Source: RDYZ01 sp964518905 (GTDB taxonomy: Bacteria > Cyanobacteriota > Cyanobacteriia > Cyanobacteriales > Geitlerinemataceae). From it: DNA of 64,000 nucleotides. Of this stretch, positions 33,532 to 42,232 are shown piece after piece (positions within the stretch are counted from its first letter, which is position 1; every line of letters starts with the position of its first letter). The notes below the pieces were generated by a model that worked only from the letters and a program-made list of their open reading frames with translations, was not told the origin of the DNA and searched no databases. Where the stretch lies: contig CAZFJL010000017.1 in the NCBI GenBank assembly GCA_964518905.1, forward strand, positions 1 to 64,000, given 5' to 3'. A program made the translations under genes and the position numbers.

Positions 33532-35645
33532 TGCACGATCGCAAGCTTGGCGTTGATATGGCTCGCGCTTTGTCTCACGTCAAATCCGTTTATGGCAACT
33601 CTGCTGCACACGCTCGGCGTTTAGGCTTACTCGAAGATCCATTGTTCGGACGGTCTCTTCGATCTCCAGAATGGATAGCATCAACTGGGTCAACAGGATC
33701 AACAGGATCAACTCGGTCAATACGACTGCGATCGCGAGCTCTTCAAGCGATCCTGTTGATCGGCTTGACGTTGTCAATCGTGACGTTGGCCGACCCAGCC
33801 CGTGCGTCATTGGATGTCGCCGATGACTCTCGCCTAGGTTTTGGCTTGCTGCTCATCACCATTTTGATTGCGATTAATGCGTTTTTTGTCGCAGCGGAAT
33901 TCGCGATGGTGTCTGTACGCCGATCGCAAATCGATCGCCTGGTGGAATCCGGCGACACACAGGCGAAAACGGTACAGATTCTTCAGCGTGATATTGATTT
34001 GCTGCTGTCCTCGACTCAGTTTGGGATCACGCTCTCTAGTCTTGCGCTGGGCTGGACTGGCGAACAAACGATGGCGCAGTTTGTCGTTTTCCTGTTTCAC
34101 TATTTGCCGCCGTCGATCGCTCCCGAACCCATCGTCGCCCACACGATCGCCGTCCCGGTCGCCTTTGCCCTCATCGCCTATCTTCAGATTGTCCTTGGTG
34201 AACTGTGCCCTAAATCCTTAGCGTTGCTGTATCCGGAACAGCTCGCCCGCTTTTTTGGCCCTCCCAGTTTGGCGATCGCCCGCTGTTTCCGTCCGTTTCT
34301 CTGGGCGATTAATCAATCCACACGTTTTCTACTCAGAACCTTTGGCGTCCGGGTCTCCACGCTCACGGCCTACAATCACGTCACCTCCGAAGAGCTGCAA
34401 CAGATTATCGCGAAAGAAGGCGAGGTTACGGGGCTCGAAGCTGAGGAACGCGAATGGCTCAATAATATTTTTGAGTTTGGGGACGTGACCGTTGAGGAGA
34501 TCATGACGCCACGTACGCAAGTTTGCGTGATCGAGAGTCAGGCGACGATCGGAGAGGTGTTTGAAGAGGTCGCCGAGAGCTGCCATTCGTGCTATCCCGT
34601 GATTGGTGAATCCTTTGACGATGTGCGCGGCATTATTTGCGTCAAAGATCTCGCAGAACCCCTTACGGCCTCGGGCGATCGGCGCGATACACCGATTACG
34701 GACTGGATTGTGCCGGTGCGTTTTGTCCCGGAATATACTCCGCTGGTTGAGCTGATGCCGCTGTTGCAGCGCTCATCCCAAACCATGGTGATGGTGGTGG
34801 ATGAATTTGGCGGAACCGCCGGACTGGTGACGCTCCAGGATGCGATCGAAGAAATCTTCGGCGATTCTCTTTATCCCGATCCCTCAGAAGAGCCCAACGT
34901 TGAATTCATCGACGAGCGACAGTTTTTAGTTCGCGCTCAACTCCATGTGGAAGAGGCCAATGATCTCCTCGATCTCAACTTGCCGATCTCCGAGGACTAT
35001 CAAACCATTGCCGGTTTACTCATTTTCTACATGCAGAAAATCCCGGAGGTGGGCGAAGCCTTTCGGATCAATGATCTTGAACTTTCGGTGCAATCTGCGG
35101 ATGGCCCTCGTCTCGAACGGATTTATATCCACCACATTGACCCCAACCCGACGATCGATCTGGATGCACCCGATCGCCTACTGAGTCTGGTGGAAGCAGA
35201 CCTAGCCGATCCTGAATCCTCACCACAACCACCGCAGGATCAGTCTGCCCCCCTGAGTCCTGAACTCATCGCCGAGTTCACCGGTGCCGCCTTTGAGACC
35301 CAAGTCTCTGTAGACTTCGCGGATCGTGAACCCTGTGATGGGGAAATGGACGAGATCGATGCAATTGATCCCCTTTCACCGATGTCTTCCCCAGAGGTCT
35401 TGCCCACCTCCGAAAGCGACAATATCCAAAATCCCGAAAATTCCGACACTCACGCCACATCGGATCATCCCACGACATCCGAATCCGATCCCCCAAAACC
35501 TGGCGTTTCAGAACAGGCGATCAATGAGTTGCGGAATGCCACACTTCTCGACTCTCCCCTCACGGGCGTACCACTCGACTGGCAACGTGATAATAGCTCA
35601 CCTCCCGACCCCGATCTCCCGGATGAATCATCCCCGAAGGCATGA
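33531..35645 (+). CDS. CNNM/CorC-type (DUF21-CBS) membrane protein
   Basis: A 704-residue protein. After a variable Ser/Thr/Gly-repeat N-terminus and one hydrophobic segment (ALQAILLIGLTLSIVTLADP), the DUF21/CNNM domain runs from about 100 to 290 (NAFFVAAEFAMVSVRRSQIDRL, SSLALGWTGEQ, LGELCPKSLAL). A CBS pair follows (about 320-450: VEEIMTPRTQVCVIE, MVVDEFGGTAGLVTLQD), then a CorC_HlyC domain (NVEFIDERQFLVRAQL, about 460-540). The last 160 residues are acidic, Pro-rich and probably disordered. Families of this type are implicated in divalent cation (Mg/Co) export. The first 50 residues may be non-native if translation starts internally (ATG at 33558). It ends 2 nt from the convergent ABC gene. 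Confidence 0.92.
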   Translation: MHDRKLGVDMARALSHVKSVYGNSAAHARRLGLLEDPLFGRSLRSPEWIASTGSTGSTGSTRSIRLRSRALQAILLIGLTLSIVTLADPARASLDVADDSRLGFGLLLITILIAINAFFVAAEFAMVSVRRSQIDRLVESGDTQAKTVQILQRDIDLLLSSTQFGITLSSLALGWTGEQTMAQFVVFLFHYLPPSIAPEPIVAHTIAVPVAFALIAYLQIVLGELCPKSLALLYPEQLARFFGPPSLAIARCFRPFLWAINQSTRFLLRTFGVRVSTLTAYNHVTSEELQQIIAKEGEVTGLEAEEREWLNNIFEFGDVTVEEIMTPRTQVCVIESQATIGEVFEEVAESCHSCYPVIGESFDDVRGIICVKDLAEPLTASGDRRDTPITDWIVPVRFVPEYTPLVELMPLLQRSSQTMVMVVDEFGGTAGLVTLQDAIEEIFGDSLYPDPSEEPNVEFIDERQFLVRAQLHVEEANDLLDLNLPISEDYQTIAGLLIFYMQKIPEVGEAFRINDLELSVQSADGPRLERIYIHHIDPNPTIDLDAPDRLLSLVEADLADPESSPQPPQDQSAPLSPELIAEFTGAAFETQVSVDFADREPCDGEMDEIDAIDPLSPMSSPEVLPTSESDNIQNPENSDTHATSDHPTTSESDPPKPGVSEQAINELRNATLLDSPLTGVPLDWQRDNSSPPDPDLPDESSPKA
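33681..33719. repeat. 9-bp in-frame repeat in the CNNM gene
   Basis: Four units of TCAACAGGA and close variants encode an STG-STG-STG run near the N-terminus of the CNNM protein, in the poorly conserved part before the membrane domain. Confidence 0.8.
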
Positions 35646-35647
35646 AT

Positions 35648-37387
35648 TTAACCGCTTGCACGGGCGAGCAGAGGCGCAGCTCCGAGCAAAGCCTGGGTGT
35701 ACGGGTGCTGCGGCTGGCTAAAGACATCATGCGTTGCACCAATTTCGACGATCTTGCCGCCATTCATCACGGCAATCCGATCGCAGAAATATCGCGCCAC
35801 CCATAGATCGTGGGTGATGAACAAATACGTCAGTTCAAACTCGTCTTTTAAATCGCGCATCAGATCTAAAACCCGCGATTGCACATTCGCATCCAGCATA
35901 CTGACCGGTTCATCACAGATGACAAACTTCGGGCGGGTGATTAAAGCGCGGGCGATCGCGACGCGCTGTTGCTGGCCGCCGGAAAGTTGATCGGGATAGC
36001 GATCGTAAAAGTCACGCTCAAGACCAACGCGATCGAGCATCGCCAAAACCTGATCCTTGGCGGCGCTTACCGTTTCGGCCAGCGCGTGAACCAACAGCGG
36101 ATCGGCGATCGCCTCGCCGATCGTCATCATCGGATTGAGACAGGCTCGCGGATCTTGGAACACCATTTGCATTTGGCGACGCTGCTGGCGCAAATCCTGG
36201 CGCGATAGCTGAGTGATATCGCGCCCGAGAAATTCCACCCGTCCGCTCGTCGGCGGGATCAGTTGCAGCAACGTCCGCGACAGGGTCGATTTTCCGCAGC
36301 CGGATTCCCCCACCAGTCCCAGAATTTCACCTTGGAAAATCTCGAAATTGAGACCATCGACGGCGCGAATTTTGCGATCGCTGCCATCGCTCGAATGGCC
36401 ACGGCGCAGACGGTTGACCAGTGTGACGAGGGGATTTTCAGCGAGGGTATAGTGCTGGGTTAGGTCGATCGCGCGAATGACGACATCACGCGGGTCGGCG
36501 GCAATATCAGAGGTCGCCATCGGTTCCCGATTATCCGGTACTGCCTGCGGCGTCGCGTCCTGATCCGTCTCCTCGCTGATCTCGTCCAAGGCTTCACGAT
36601 CGGCGATCGCGTGTAGATGTAACGCCGCCTCCAGTAGCGATTGCGCATAGGGATGCTTCGGGGTTTGCAGCACGGTCTCGGCGGTATCGCATTCCACGAG
36701 CTGACCGTCGTGCATCACCGCGACGCGATCGCTATACTGTGCCACCATCGCCAGATCGTGGGAAATCAGCAGCAACCCGAGGTCGCGCTCACGACAGAGG
36801 CGCGACAGCTCATCGAGGATTTGCGCCGAGACGGTGACATCTAGGCTCGTGGTCGGTTCGTCCGCGACGATCAGTTTTGGATCGAGCAAGAGCGCCAGGG
36901 CGATCGCCACCCGCTGACGCATTCCGCCGCTGAATTCGTGGGGATATTGCGCCCAGCGATCGGCGGGGATTTTGACGGTGTTGAGGGTTTCGAGGGCTTT
37001 GGCTTTCGCGGCGGCGCGATCGAGCTTGGGGCGGTGGGCTTGGAGCGTTTCGAGACAATGATCGCCGATCGTCATCAGCGGATCGAGGCGCGTCATCGGG
37101 TCTTGGAACACCAGCGCCACCGCTTCGCCGCGAAACTGTCGCAGCCGCTCGGCGTCAAATCCTAATATCGGCTCGCCGCAAAACCGAATCTCGCCCTCGG
37201 TACGGCTCCCAGCGGGCAACAGCCGAATCGCCGCGCGTCCCAGGGTCGATTTACCGCAGCCAGATTCGCCCACTAACCCGAGAATTTCGCCTGCGTGCAG
37301 GCAAAACGAGACGCTATCCACCGATCGATCCGTGGTGTTGGGATAGGTAATCGAGAGGCGATCAAGTTCGAGGAGTGGAGCAGCCAT
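35648..37387 (-). CDS. Dipeptide/oligopeptide ABC transporter ATPase, DppD-DppF fusion
   Basis: A 579-residue tandem nucleotide-binding protein. The N-terminal half (5-255) has Walker A GLVGESGCGKST, signature FSGGMRQRVAIALA and Walker B LIVADEPTTS. The C-terminal half (310-575) has a second GLVGESGCGKST, LSGGQQQRVAIARAL and FVICDEPVSMLD. Both halves end in the oligopeptide-family PHPYAQSLL/QHPYTQALL motif. Such fusions power import of peptides, nickel or glycosides. No permease or binding protein is next to it. A second fusion of the same type occurs at 57104-59617. The linker between halves is short (about 55 residues). Its stop codon lies 2 nt from that of the CNNM gene. Confidence 0.92.
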   Translation of the reverse strand: MAAPLLELDRLSITYPNTTDRSVDSVSFCLHAGEILGLVGESGCGKSTLGRAAIRLLPAGSRTEGEIRFCGEPILGFDAERLRQFRGEAVALVFQDPMTRLDPLMTIGDHCLETLQAHRPKLDRAAAKAKALETLNTVKIPADRWAQYPHEFSGGMRQRVAIALALLLDPKLIVADEPTTSLDVTVSAQILDELSRLCRERDLGLLLISHDLAMVAQYSDRVAVMHDGQLVECDTAETVLQTPKHPYAQSLLEAALHLHAIADREALDEISEETDQDATPQAVPDNREPMATSDIAADPRDVVIRAIDLTQHYTLAENPLVTLVNRLRRGHSSDGSDRKIRAVDGLNFEIFQGEILGLVGESGCGKSTLSRTLLQLIPPTSGRVEFLGRDITQLSRQDLRQQRRQMQMVFQDPRACLNPMMTIGEAIADPLLVHALAETVSAAKDQVLAMLDRVGLERDFYDRYPDQLSGGQQQRVAIARALITRPKFVICDEPVSMLDANVQSRVLDLMRDLKDEFELTYLFITHDLWVARYFCDRIAVMNGGKIVEIGATHDVFSQPQHPYTQALLGAAPLLARASG

Positions 37388-37629
37388 AACGAAGGTAGCC
37401 GGATCGGGGTGTGGGTTAAGCCGCTGGAATCATCTGAAATCATCACAGAGTCATCGCGGCCTTCACACGAGAGAATAACACTCTGTTCCATTCCCTTACT
37501 TTTGGAAAAGTTACGCAAAAGTCCGACGGCCAACCCGTTTGGACAGCAATCCTGAGCAATGAGCGTTACAAACCGATACAATGTCTCCACTTTCAATCTA
37601 TGCGCTCGGTGTCCTGGGTGCTTATCGTG

Positions 37630-37827
37630 ATGGATCGCTCCAAACTAACAGCCATTATTACCGGAGCTATTTCGCTGATTTTGGCGATCGCCTATCTGAT
37701 GTTGGTTCAGTTGCTCGATTTACGCGGCGAGATGATCCCCGCGCCGATCGGTGATCTATCGCTTCAACCCATCACCCCGATCGCCCGCTTCGGCATCATC
37801 GCAATCGTCACGAATTTTTCAATTTGA
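37630..37827 (+). CDS. Small conserved membrane protein
   Basis: A 65-residue protein with one hydrophobic helix (LTAIITGAISLILAIAYLMLVQLLD) and a short polar tail (RGEMIPAPIGDLSLQP). I recall similar small proteins in other cyanobacteria, usually without annotation. The start is the ATG before DRSKLTAI; the frame opens earlier, but that extension (RSVSWVLIV) is less likely. It lies 46 nt upstream of the glycosyltransferase gene and is probably cotranscribed with it. Confidence 0.6.
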   Translation: MDRSKLTAIITGAISLILAIAYLMLVQLLDLRGEMIPAPIGDLSLQPITPIARFGIIAIVTNFSI

Positions 37828-37873
37828 GCCAGCTTGGACTCAATCACTGACCCGATCGCTAACCCAACCTATC

Positions 37874-38935
37874 GTGAAACAACTTTTCATCTCGACCCCC
37901 GTTGGGCCGCTCGGTTCCGGCCTCGGCGGTGGCATTGACCTGACGCTCTCGAATGCAGCCCGATCGCAAATTTCGCGCGGCCATGAGGTCACGATCGTTG
38001 CACCCCAAGGATCGCATCTGCCCGATCTACCGATCGTCGAGATCCCCGGCAATCTCCAAGTCCCGGCGCAAACCCAGAGGCGAGACAGCATGATCGATCT
38101 GCCTGCGAATTCGGTGTTGGCGAATATGTTTGAGTATGCGCGTCAGGTGCAGCAGGACTATGACGTGATTTTGCACTTCACCTATGATTGGCTGCCGTTT
38201 TTCCTGACGCCATTCTTTGAAACGCCGATCGCCCACTTTGTCAGTATGGGATCAATGACGGACGCAATGGACGGCGCGATCAGCAGGGTCTACGCGCAGC
38301 ATCCCGAGTCGATCGCCTTTTGTACTCGCACCCAGGCGGCGACGTTTCCGTTTGTGAAGAATAATCCGATCTGTCTGACGGGAGGTCTCGATCTCGATCT
38401 GTATCGTTTCCAGGCGAAAGCGGGGAATGCGTTGGCCTGGGTGGGACGAATTGCGCCGGAGAAGGGGATCGAGGACGCGATCGCGGCGGTGGATTGGCTG
38501 GGGATTCCGCTTAAGGTGTTTGGCAATATCCAGGATGCGGCCTACTGGGACGAGGTGCGGGCGCGTCATCCGAATGCGCCGATCGAGTATGGCGGATTTC
38601 TGGAAACGCGGGATTTACAGGCGGCAATCGGCGACTGTCGGGCGCTGCTGCTCACGTCGCATTGGGTGGAAGCCTTTGGCAATGTGGCGATCGAGGCGTT
38701 GGCCTGTGGTGTGCCGGTGATCAGCTCACGCTGTGGGGGGCCGGAGGAAATTGTGACGGATGGTCAGGTCGGTTTTTTGTTTGATATTGCAGATGTGGAT
38801 GGGTTGGTCGCGGCGATCGGTCAGATTGGACGCATTGACCGGCAGGCATGTCGCACGTTAGCGGAGCGAGAGTATTCGCTCACAGCGTTTGGCGATCGGG
38901 TTGAGCATTGGCTACGGCGGGTGATTGATGCTTAA
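37874..38935 (+). CDS. Glycosyltransferase family 4 protein
   Basis: A 353-residue GT-B enzyme. The start is taken as the GTG giving (M)KQLFISTPVGPLG, because the donor-site glycine loop GPLGSGLGGGIDLTL must be near the N-terminus; the longer ATG frame adds 41 unlike residues. The C-terminal half has WVGRIAPEKGIEDAI and the GT4 E-x7-E motif EAFGNVAIEALACGVPVI followed by SSRCGGPEEIV. It should transfer a sugar from a nucleotide donor in cell-surface polysaccharide, glycolipid or compatible-solute synthesis; the substrate is not deducible. It is soluble or peripheral, with no membrane helix. Confidence 0.85.
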   Translation: MKQLFISTPVGPLGSGLGGGIDLTLSNAARSQISRGHEVTIVAPQGSHLPDLPIVEIPGNLQVPAQTQRRDSMIDLPANSVLANMFEYARQVQQDYDVILHFTYDWLPFFLTPFFETPIAHFVSMGSMTDAMDGAISRVYAQHPESIAFCTRTQAATFPFVKNNPICLTGGLDLDLYRFQAKAGNALAWVGRIAPEKGIEDAIAAVDWLGIPLKVFGNIQDAAYWDEVRARHPNAPIEYGGFLETRDLQAAIGDCRALLLTSHWVEAFGNVAIEALACGVPVISSRCGGPEEIVTDGQVGFLFDIADVDGLVAAIGQIGRIDRQACRTLAEREYSLTAFGDRVEHWLRRVIDA

Positions 38936-38963
38936 CTGTGGTCAAATTTAGCGTCGCTAACGC

Positions 38964-38986
38964 AAAAAAACCTTGCGATGCAAGGC
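38964..38986 (-). terminator. Terminator of mraY
   Basis: A 6-bp stem CCTTGC/GCAAGG with a 3-nt loop. On the minus strand it is followed by seven T (complement of 38964-38970). It is a compact, textbook-shaped terminator about 35 nt past the mraY stop codon. Confidence 0.85.
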
Positions 38987-39021
38987 TTTAAAAGCAAATT
39001 ATTAGTACGTGATTCCGGTAT

Positions 39022-40137
39022 CTAGATGGTGTAGAGCAAAAAGGCTAGGACGCCAAGGGATAGCGTGACTAAATAGAACGTTGTGACAACGTTAATCTCA
39101 GACCAACCGCAGAGTTCGAGGTGATGGTGAAAAGGAGCCATCTTAAACATCCGTTTACCAACGCCGTTCTCATCTTTGGTTGCTTTGTAGTAGACCACCT
39201 GCAAGATGACGGAAAGGGTCTCGAAGAAAAACAGACCCGTGACGAGCAGGAGACCAAATAACGTATTCGAGGCGATCGCCACGCCCGCGAGAGCCGCACC
39301 CAGCGCCAGCGATCCGGTATCGCCCATAAAAACCCGTGCCGGGTTGCGATTAAAAAAGAGAAATCCTAAACAGCCGCCGCTCATGCAAATGCAAAACAAC
39401 GCCAGGGCGGGAGAGGTAGGCGCGACGATCGCACTCAACCCCAGAAAGGCTAACGCTCCGGTTCCGCCCATCAGGCCATCGAGACCGTCCGTCAGGTTGG
39501 TTGCATTACTTTCAGCGACGATCGTAAACCCGGCCAGCACCCAAAACAAAGCGCCGATCGAGAGCGTGACGCCGCCAGGAAAGAGAATCTGAGTCAGGTC
39601 GATCGCCAAGTCGGATCGCCAACCCATCCAGCCACAAAACAACACCGCGCCGATGATTTGCAAGATCAGCTTCAGGCGCGGCGAAATGCCTTTATTTGAC
39701 TTGTGTCGCAAAACTTGCCAGTCATCAATCCAGCCGATCGCAGCGTAGGCCAGTGTCAAAACTGCAACACCCAAGACGGAAAGACGATCGGCAGATTCTA
39801 AGTTAGGTGAGAGATACGCCCACAGGGTCGCGAGGATCGCGGAACCCGGTACGAATAAAATCCCCCCCATCGTCGGGGTTCCGGCTTTTTTGAGGTGTGC
39901 CTGTGGGCCATCTTCGCGGATAAACTGCCCCGTTTTTAGCGCACGTAGCCACGGCACGCCCCAGTAGCCACAGATTGCCGTGAGTAAGGCGCTGCTCCAG
40001 AACGGCAGCGAGAATCCAGGCAAAACGGTGTAGTAGCTATCGAGGCCGAGCAGTATCACCGTCGCGATGGTCGCGAGACCACAGGTGATCTGTGTGCCGG
40101 AGAGTGCGATCTTGTGCGTATAGGAGGAAAGTTTCAC
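39022..40137 (-). CDS. mraY: Phospho-N-acetylmuramoyl-pentapeptide-transferase
   Basis: A 371-residue integral membrane enzyme that makes lipid I from UDP-MurNAc-pentapeptide and undecaprenyl phosphate. It has ten predicted helices. The motifs are AGTPTMGGILFVPG, AIGWIDDWQVLRHKSNKG, SNATNLTDGLDGLMGG (catalytic Asp cluster), RNPARVFMGDTGSLALG and MAPFHHHLELCGWSE, all characteristic of MraY and absent from WecA-type homologues. The length is normal. The gene is isolated from other cell-wall genes here, as is common in cyanobacteria. Its terminator lies immediately downstream. Confidence 0.97.
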   Translation of the reverse strand: MKLSSYTHKIALSGTQITCGLATIATVILLGLDSYYTVLPGFSLPFWSSALLTAICGYWGVPWLRALKTGQFIREDGPQAHLKKAGTPTMGGILFVPGSAILATLWAYLSPNLESADRLSVLGVAVLTLAYAAIGWIDDWQVLRHKSNKGISPRLKLILQIIGAVLFCGWMGWRSDLAIDLTQILFPGGVTLSIGALFWVLAGFTIVAESNATNLTDGLDGLMGGTGALAFLGLSAIVAPTSPALALFCICMSGGCLGFLFFNRNPARVFMGDTGSLALGAALAGVAIASNTLFGLLLVTGLFFFETLSVILQVVYYKATKDENGVGKRMFKMAPFHHHLELCGWSEINVVTTFYLVTLSLGVLAFLLYTI

Positions 40138-40319
40138 CGAGTTTGACGATGGGGGATTAATTCAGTGCAATGCGTAAATCGAGCGGTAATAGGACGAAAA
40201 AGCGGCGAAAAGGTCAGGTTTTATGGGCTGCGATCGAGATGTCGTGATGTCATCGACGATCGGCGATCGCAGCAGTACTGACGTTGAGACCGATCTTGAA
40301 ACTCTCGCCACTTGCGTCG

Positions 40320-40559
40320 CTAGAAGCCGCTGGCGTTGGAATCATCCGACTCTTCAAAGGGTTCTTCTTCTTCTTCGCCCATGAGAATGAACTCATCTTC
40401 TTCGCGAGGCCGTGTCGGGGCTTCAACCTCGTCACGCGCAATCAGGCGACCGGTGGATCTTAACCAGTCGAGAATAGAGGTATCGTCGCGCGAGGGAATC
40501 AGCTCGGCGGGGTCGTGGCGGGGCAGTTGGCGCAGGGAAGGGTTATTCGGATCGCGCAT
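40320..40559 (-). CDS. DUF3134-like small cyanobacterial protein
   Basis: A 79-residue protein: NPSLRQLPRHDPAELIPSRDDTSILDWLRSTGRLIARD, then a strongly acidic tail (REEDEF, GEEEEEPFEESDD). This agrees with my memory of DUF3134 proteins, which are small, cyanobacterial and of unknown function. The start is the ATG before RDPNNP; a further upstream ATG would add TLTNFPPLTKAPR. There is no membrane segment. It follows the MidA-family methyltransferase by 44 nt on the same strand. Confidence 0.72.
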   Translation of the reverse strand: MRDPNNPSLRQLPRHDPAELIPSRDDTSILDWLRSTGRLIARDEVEAPTRPREEDEFILMGEEEEEPFEESDDSNASGF

Positions 40560-40603
40560 TCGAGGTGCTTTAGTCAAAGGTGGAAAATTCGTCAAGGTCA
40601 ATT

Positions 40604-41953
40604 CTAAGGCATTGCGGGAGTTGCAAGTCCCGCGAGCGACGATCGTTCGGTTAGCGGACGATCGCCTTTCTGCTGAATTAACACTTGAAAACCACCTAGC
40701 CCTTGCGGATCGATTAAATCTCGCAGCACTTGATGACGCTGAAAAATTTGAGTGATATCGTTCGCCGTTGCGGTTTGATCTCCGGCCCGATCGCCACTAT
40801 TTCGCCAGTTCCCTTGTCCGAGACCCGACAACCGATCGCCCAGTCCCAACGCCATCAGGAATAGCGCCTGCGGGGTTCGCCCCAGCGTCACCAGCCCGAG
40901 AGCCTCGCCCCAACGCTCGATCGCGCCGAAATCAACGTGAGCGGTGATGTCCTGGAGGCCAAGGTTTTGGTAGGGGTCGGGATGATGTTGGTGCTGGCTG
41001 TAACAGTTTAAGGTTCCGTCCTGGCGGTAGGGAACGTAGTAGCGATCGGTGTCGTAGCCATAGTCGATCGTCAGCACATAGCCGCGATCGAGGATGCGAT
41101 CAATCGACGTCATCCAGCCTTTGGCAGCAAGGTTGACCTCGGTGGTGTAGCCTACCGGGTAGTGCTGTATTCGATTGGTTTGGCGCTGGGCAGCGGTCTG
41201 CTCGGGTGCGTCACGTTGGGTGTTGCAAAGATCAATTCCCGCATCGGCGAAATACTGCGCGAGTGCCGGTGTCGATAGCTCACCGATCGTCTCGATGCAT
41301 CCCGCCTCCGGTGCGTTCACGTCGTAGGTCACATACACTTCCTGAAGCTGAAACTGGCCTTTGCCCTCGCCCTCGCCATCCTCTGCGCCATTCCCGCCAC
41401 AAACTCGCACGCGGTGTACCGGGAAGGCATCGATCAATTCATTCGAGAAGCAACAGCCGACGATCGACGTATCGGCGATCGCCTCCAGCTCGCACCAGGC
41501 GATCAACACCTCCGTTTGCAAATCCGCAAGCTGCTGTTGTTGCACACGGCGCAAACTCGCTGATTTTTCGACAATCCGGTAATGAATAGCGCGAAAGCAG
41601 TCAGGCTCTTCGCGCTTGATGTAGCGCAGCACATCCCCGGCGAGAATCCCTTGACCGGCTCCCAGCTCCACCAGGTCGAAGCGATCGGGGCGATCGAGCC
41701 GCTGCCACATCTCAACGAGCTGCACCGCGATTAGCTCACCAAAATCGGCACATAAATGCACCGATGTAGCAAAATCGCCCGCCGCACCCAGGCCGCGCCC
41801 TCGACTGTAATAGCCAAGCTCGGGATGGTACAGCGCCAGATCCATATAGTCCGCAAAGGTAATGCGGCGATCGGGGCTAGCGTCGATCGCCTGGTAGACG
41901 ATCGTAGTCAGGGAAGATTCGGGCACGGTAGAACAAAAACGAAAAAGCATCAC
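40604..41953 (-). CDS. MidA/NDUFAF7-family class I SAM-dependent methyltransferase
   Basis: A 449-residue protein. It shows RITFADYMDLALYHPELGYYSRG, GDFATSVHLCADFGELIA, the SAM-binding motif LVELGAGQGILAGDVL, FSNELIDAFPVHRV and GYVLTIDYGYD, all typical of the MidA/NDUFAF7 family. The mitochondrial member methylates an Arg of complex I, so the cyanobacterial protein may modify the NDH-1 complex, but this is inference. A hydrophilic Gly/Glu insert (NGAEDGEGEGKGQ) sits near the middle. There are no membrane helices. The DUF3134 gene follows it. Confidence 0.88.
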   Translation of the reverse strand: MMLFRFCSTVPESSLTTIVYQAIDASPDRRITFADYMDLALYHPELGYYSRGRGLGAAGDFATSVHLCADFGELIAVQLVEMWQRLDRPDRFDLVELGAGQGILAGDVLRYIKREEPDCFRAIHYRIVEKSASLRRVQQQQLADLQTEVLIAWCELEAIADTSIVGCCFSNELIDAFPVHRVRVCGGNGAEDGEGEGKGQFQLQEVYVTYDVNAPEAGCIETIGELSTPALAQYFADAGIDLCNTQRDAPEQTAAQRQTNRIQHYPVGYTTEVNLAAKGWMTSIDRILDRGYVLTIDYGYDTDRYYVPYRQDGTLNCYSQHQHHPDPYQNLGLQDITAHVDFGAIERWGEALGLVTLGRTPQALFLMALGLGDRLSGLGQGNWRNSGDRAGDQTATANDITQIFQRHQVLRDLIDPQGLGGFQVLIQQKGDRPLTERSSLAGLATPAMP

Positions 41954-42027
41954 CCCCAGTGTACGAAGGGCGATGCTTTTTCTGTTCTCGCAAGCTTCAA
42001 ATTAAAATTCAAAGCTCACTGTTTAAC

Positions 42028-42115
42028 GGAGAGAGAGGGATTCGAACCCTCGGTACGAATAATTACGTACAACAGATTAGCAATCTGCCGCTTTCAACCA
42101 CTCAGCCATCTCTCC
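42028..42115 (-). tRNA. tRNA-Ser (anticodon GCT)
   Basis: A complete class II tRNA of 88 nt on the minus strand: acceptor stem GGAGAGA/TCTCTCC, D-arm in TGGCTGAGTGGTTGAAAGC, anticodon stem-loop CAGATTGCTAATCTG giving GCT, a long variable arm (about 20 nt, GTACG...CGTAC) as expected for Ser, and T-arm GAGGGTTCGAATCCCTC. The 3' CCA is not encoded. Confidence 0.95.
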
Positions 42116-42232
42116 ATGTCTGACGCTAAGGTAGCATATCATAGTTTTTTGCTGATGCAACCCATGAATTTCAGACGTAAGACTCGTAGTCTCAAATCGG
42201 CTCGATTAGGCTCCGGCAGCGTTCCTCAAACC

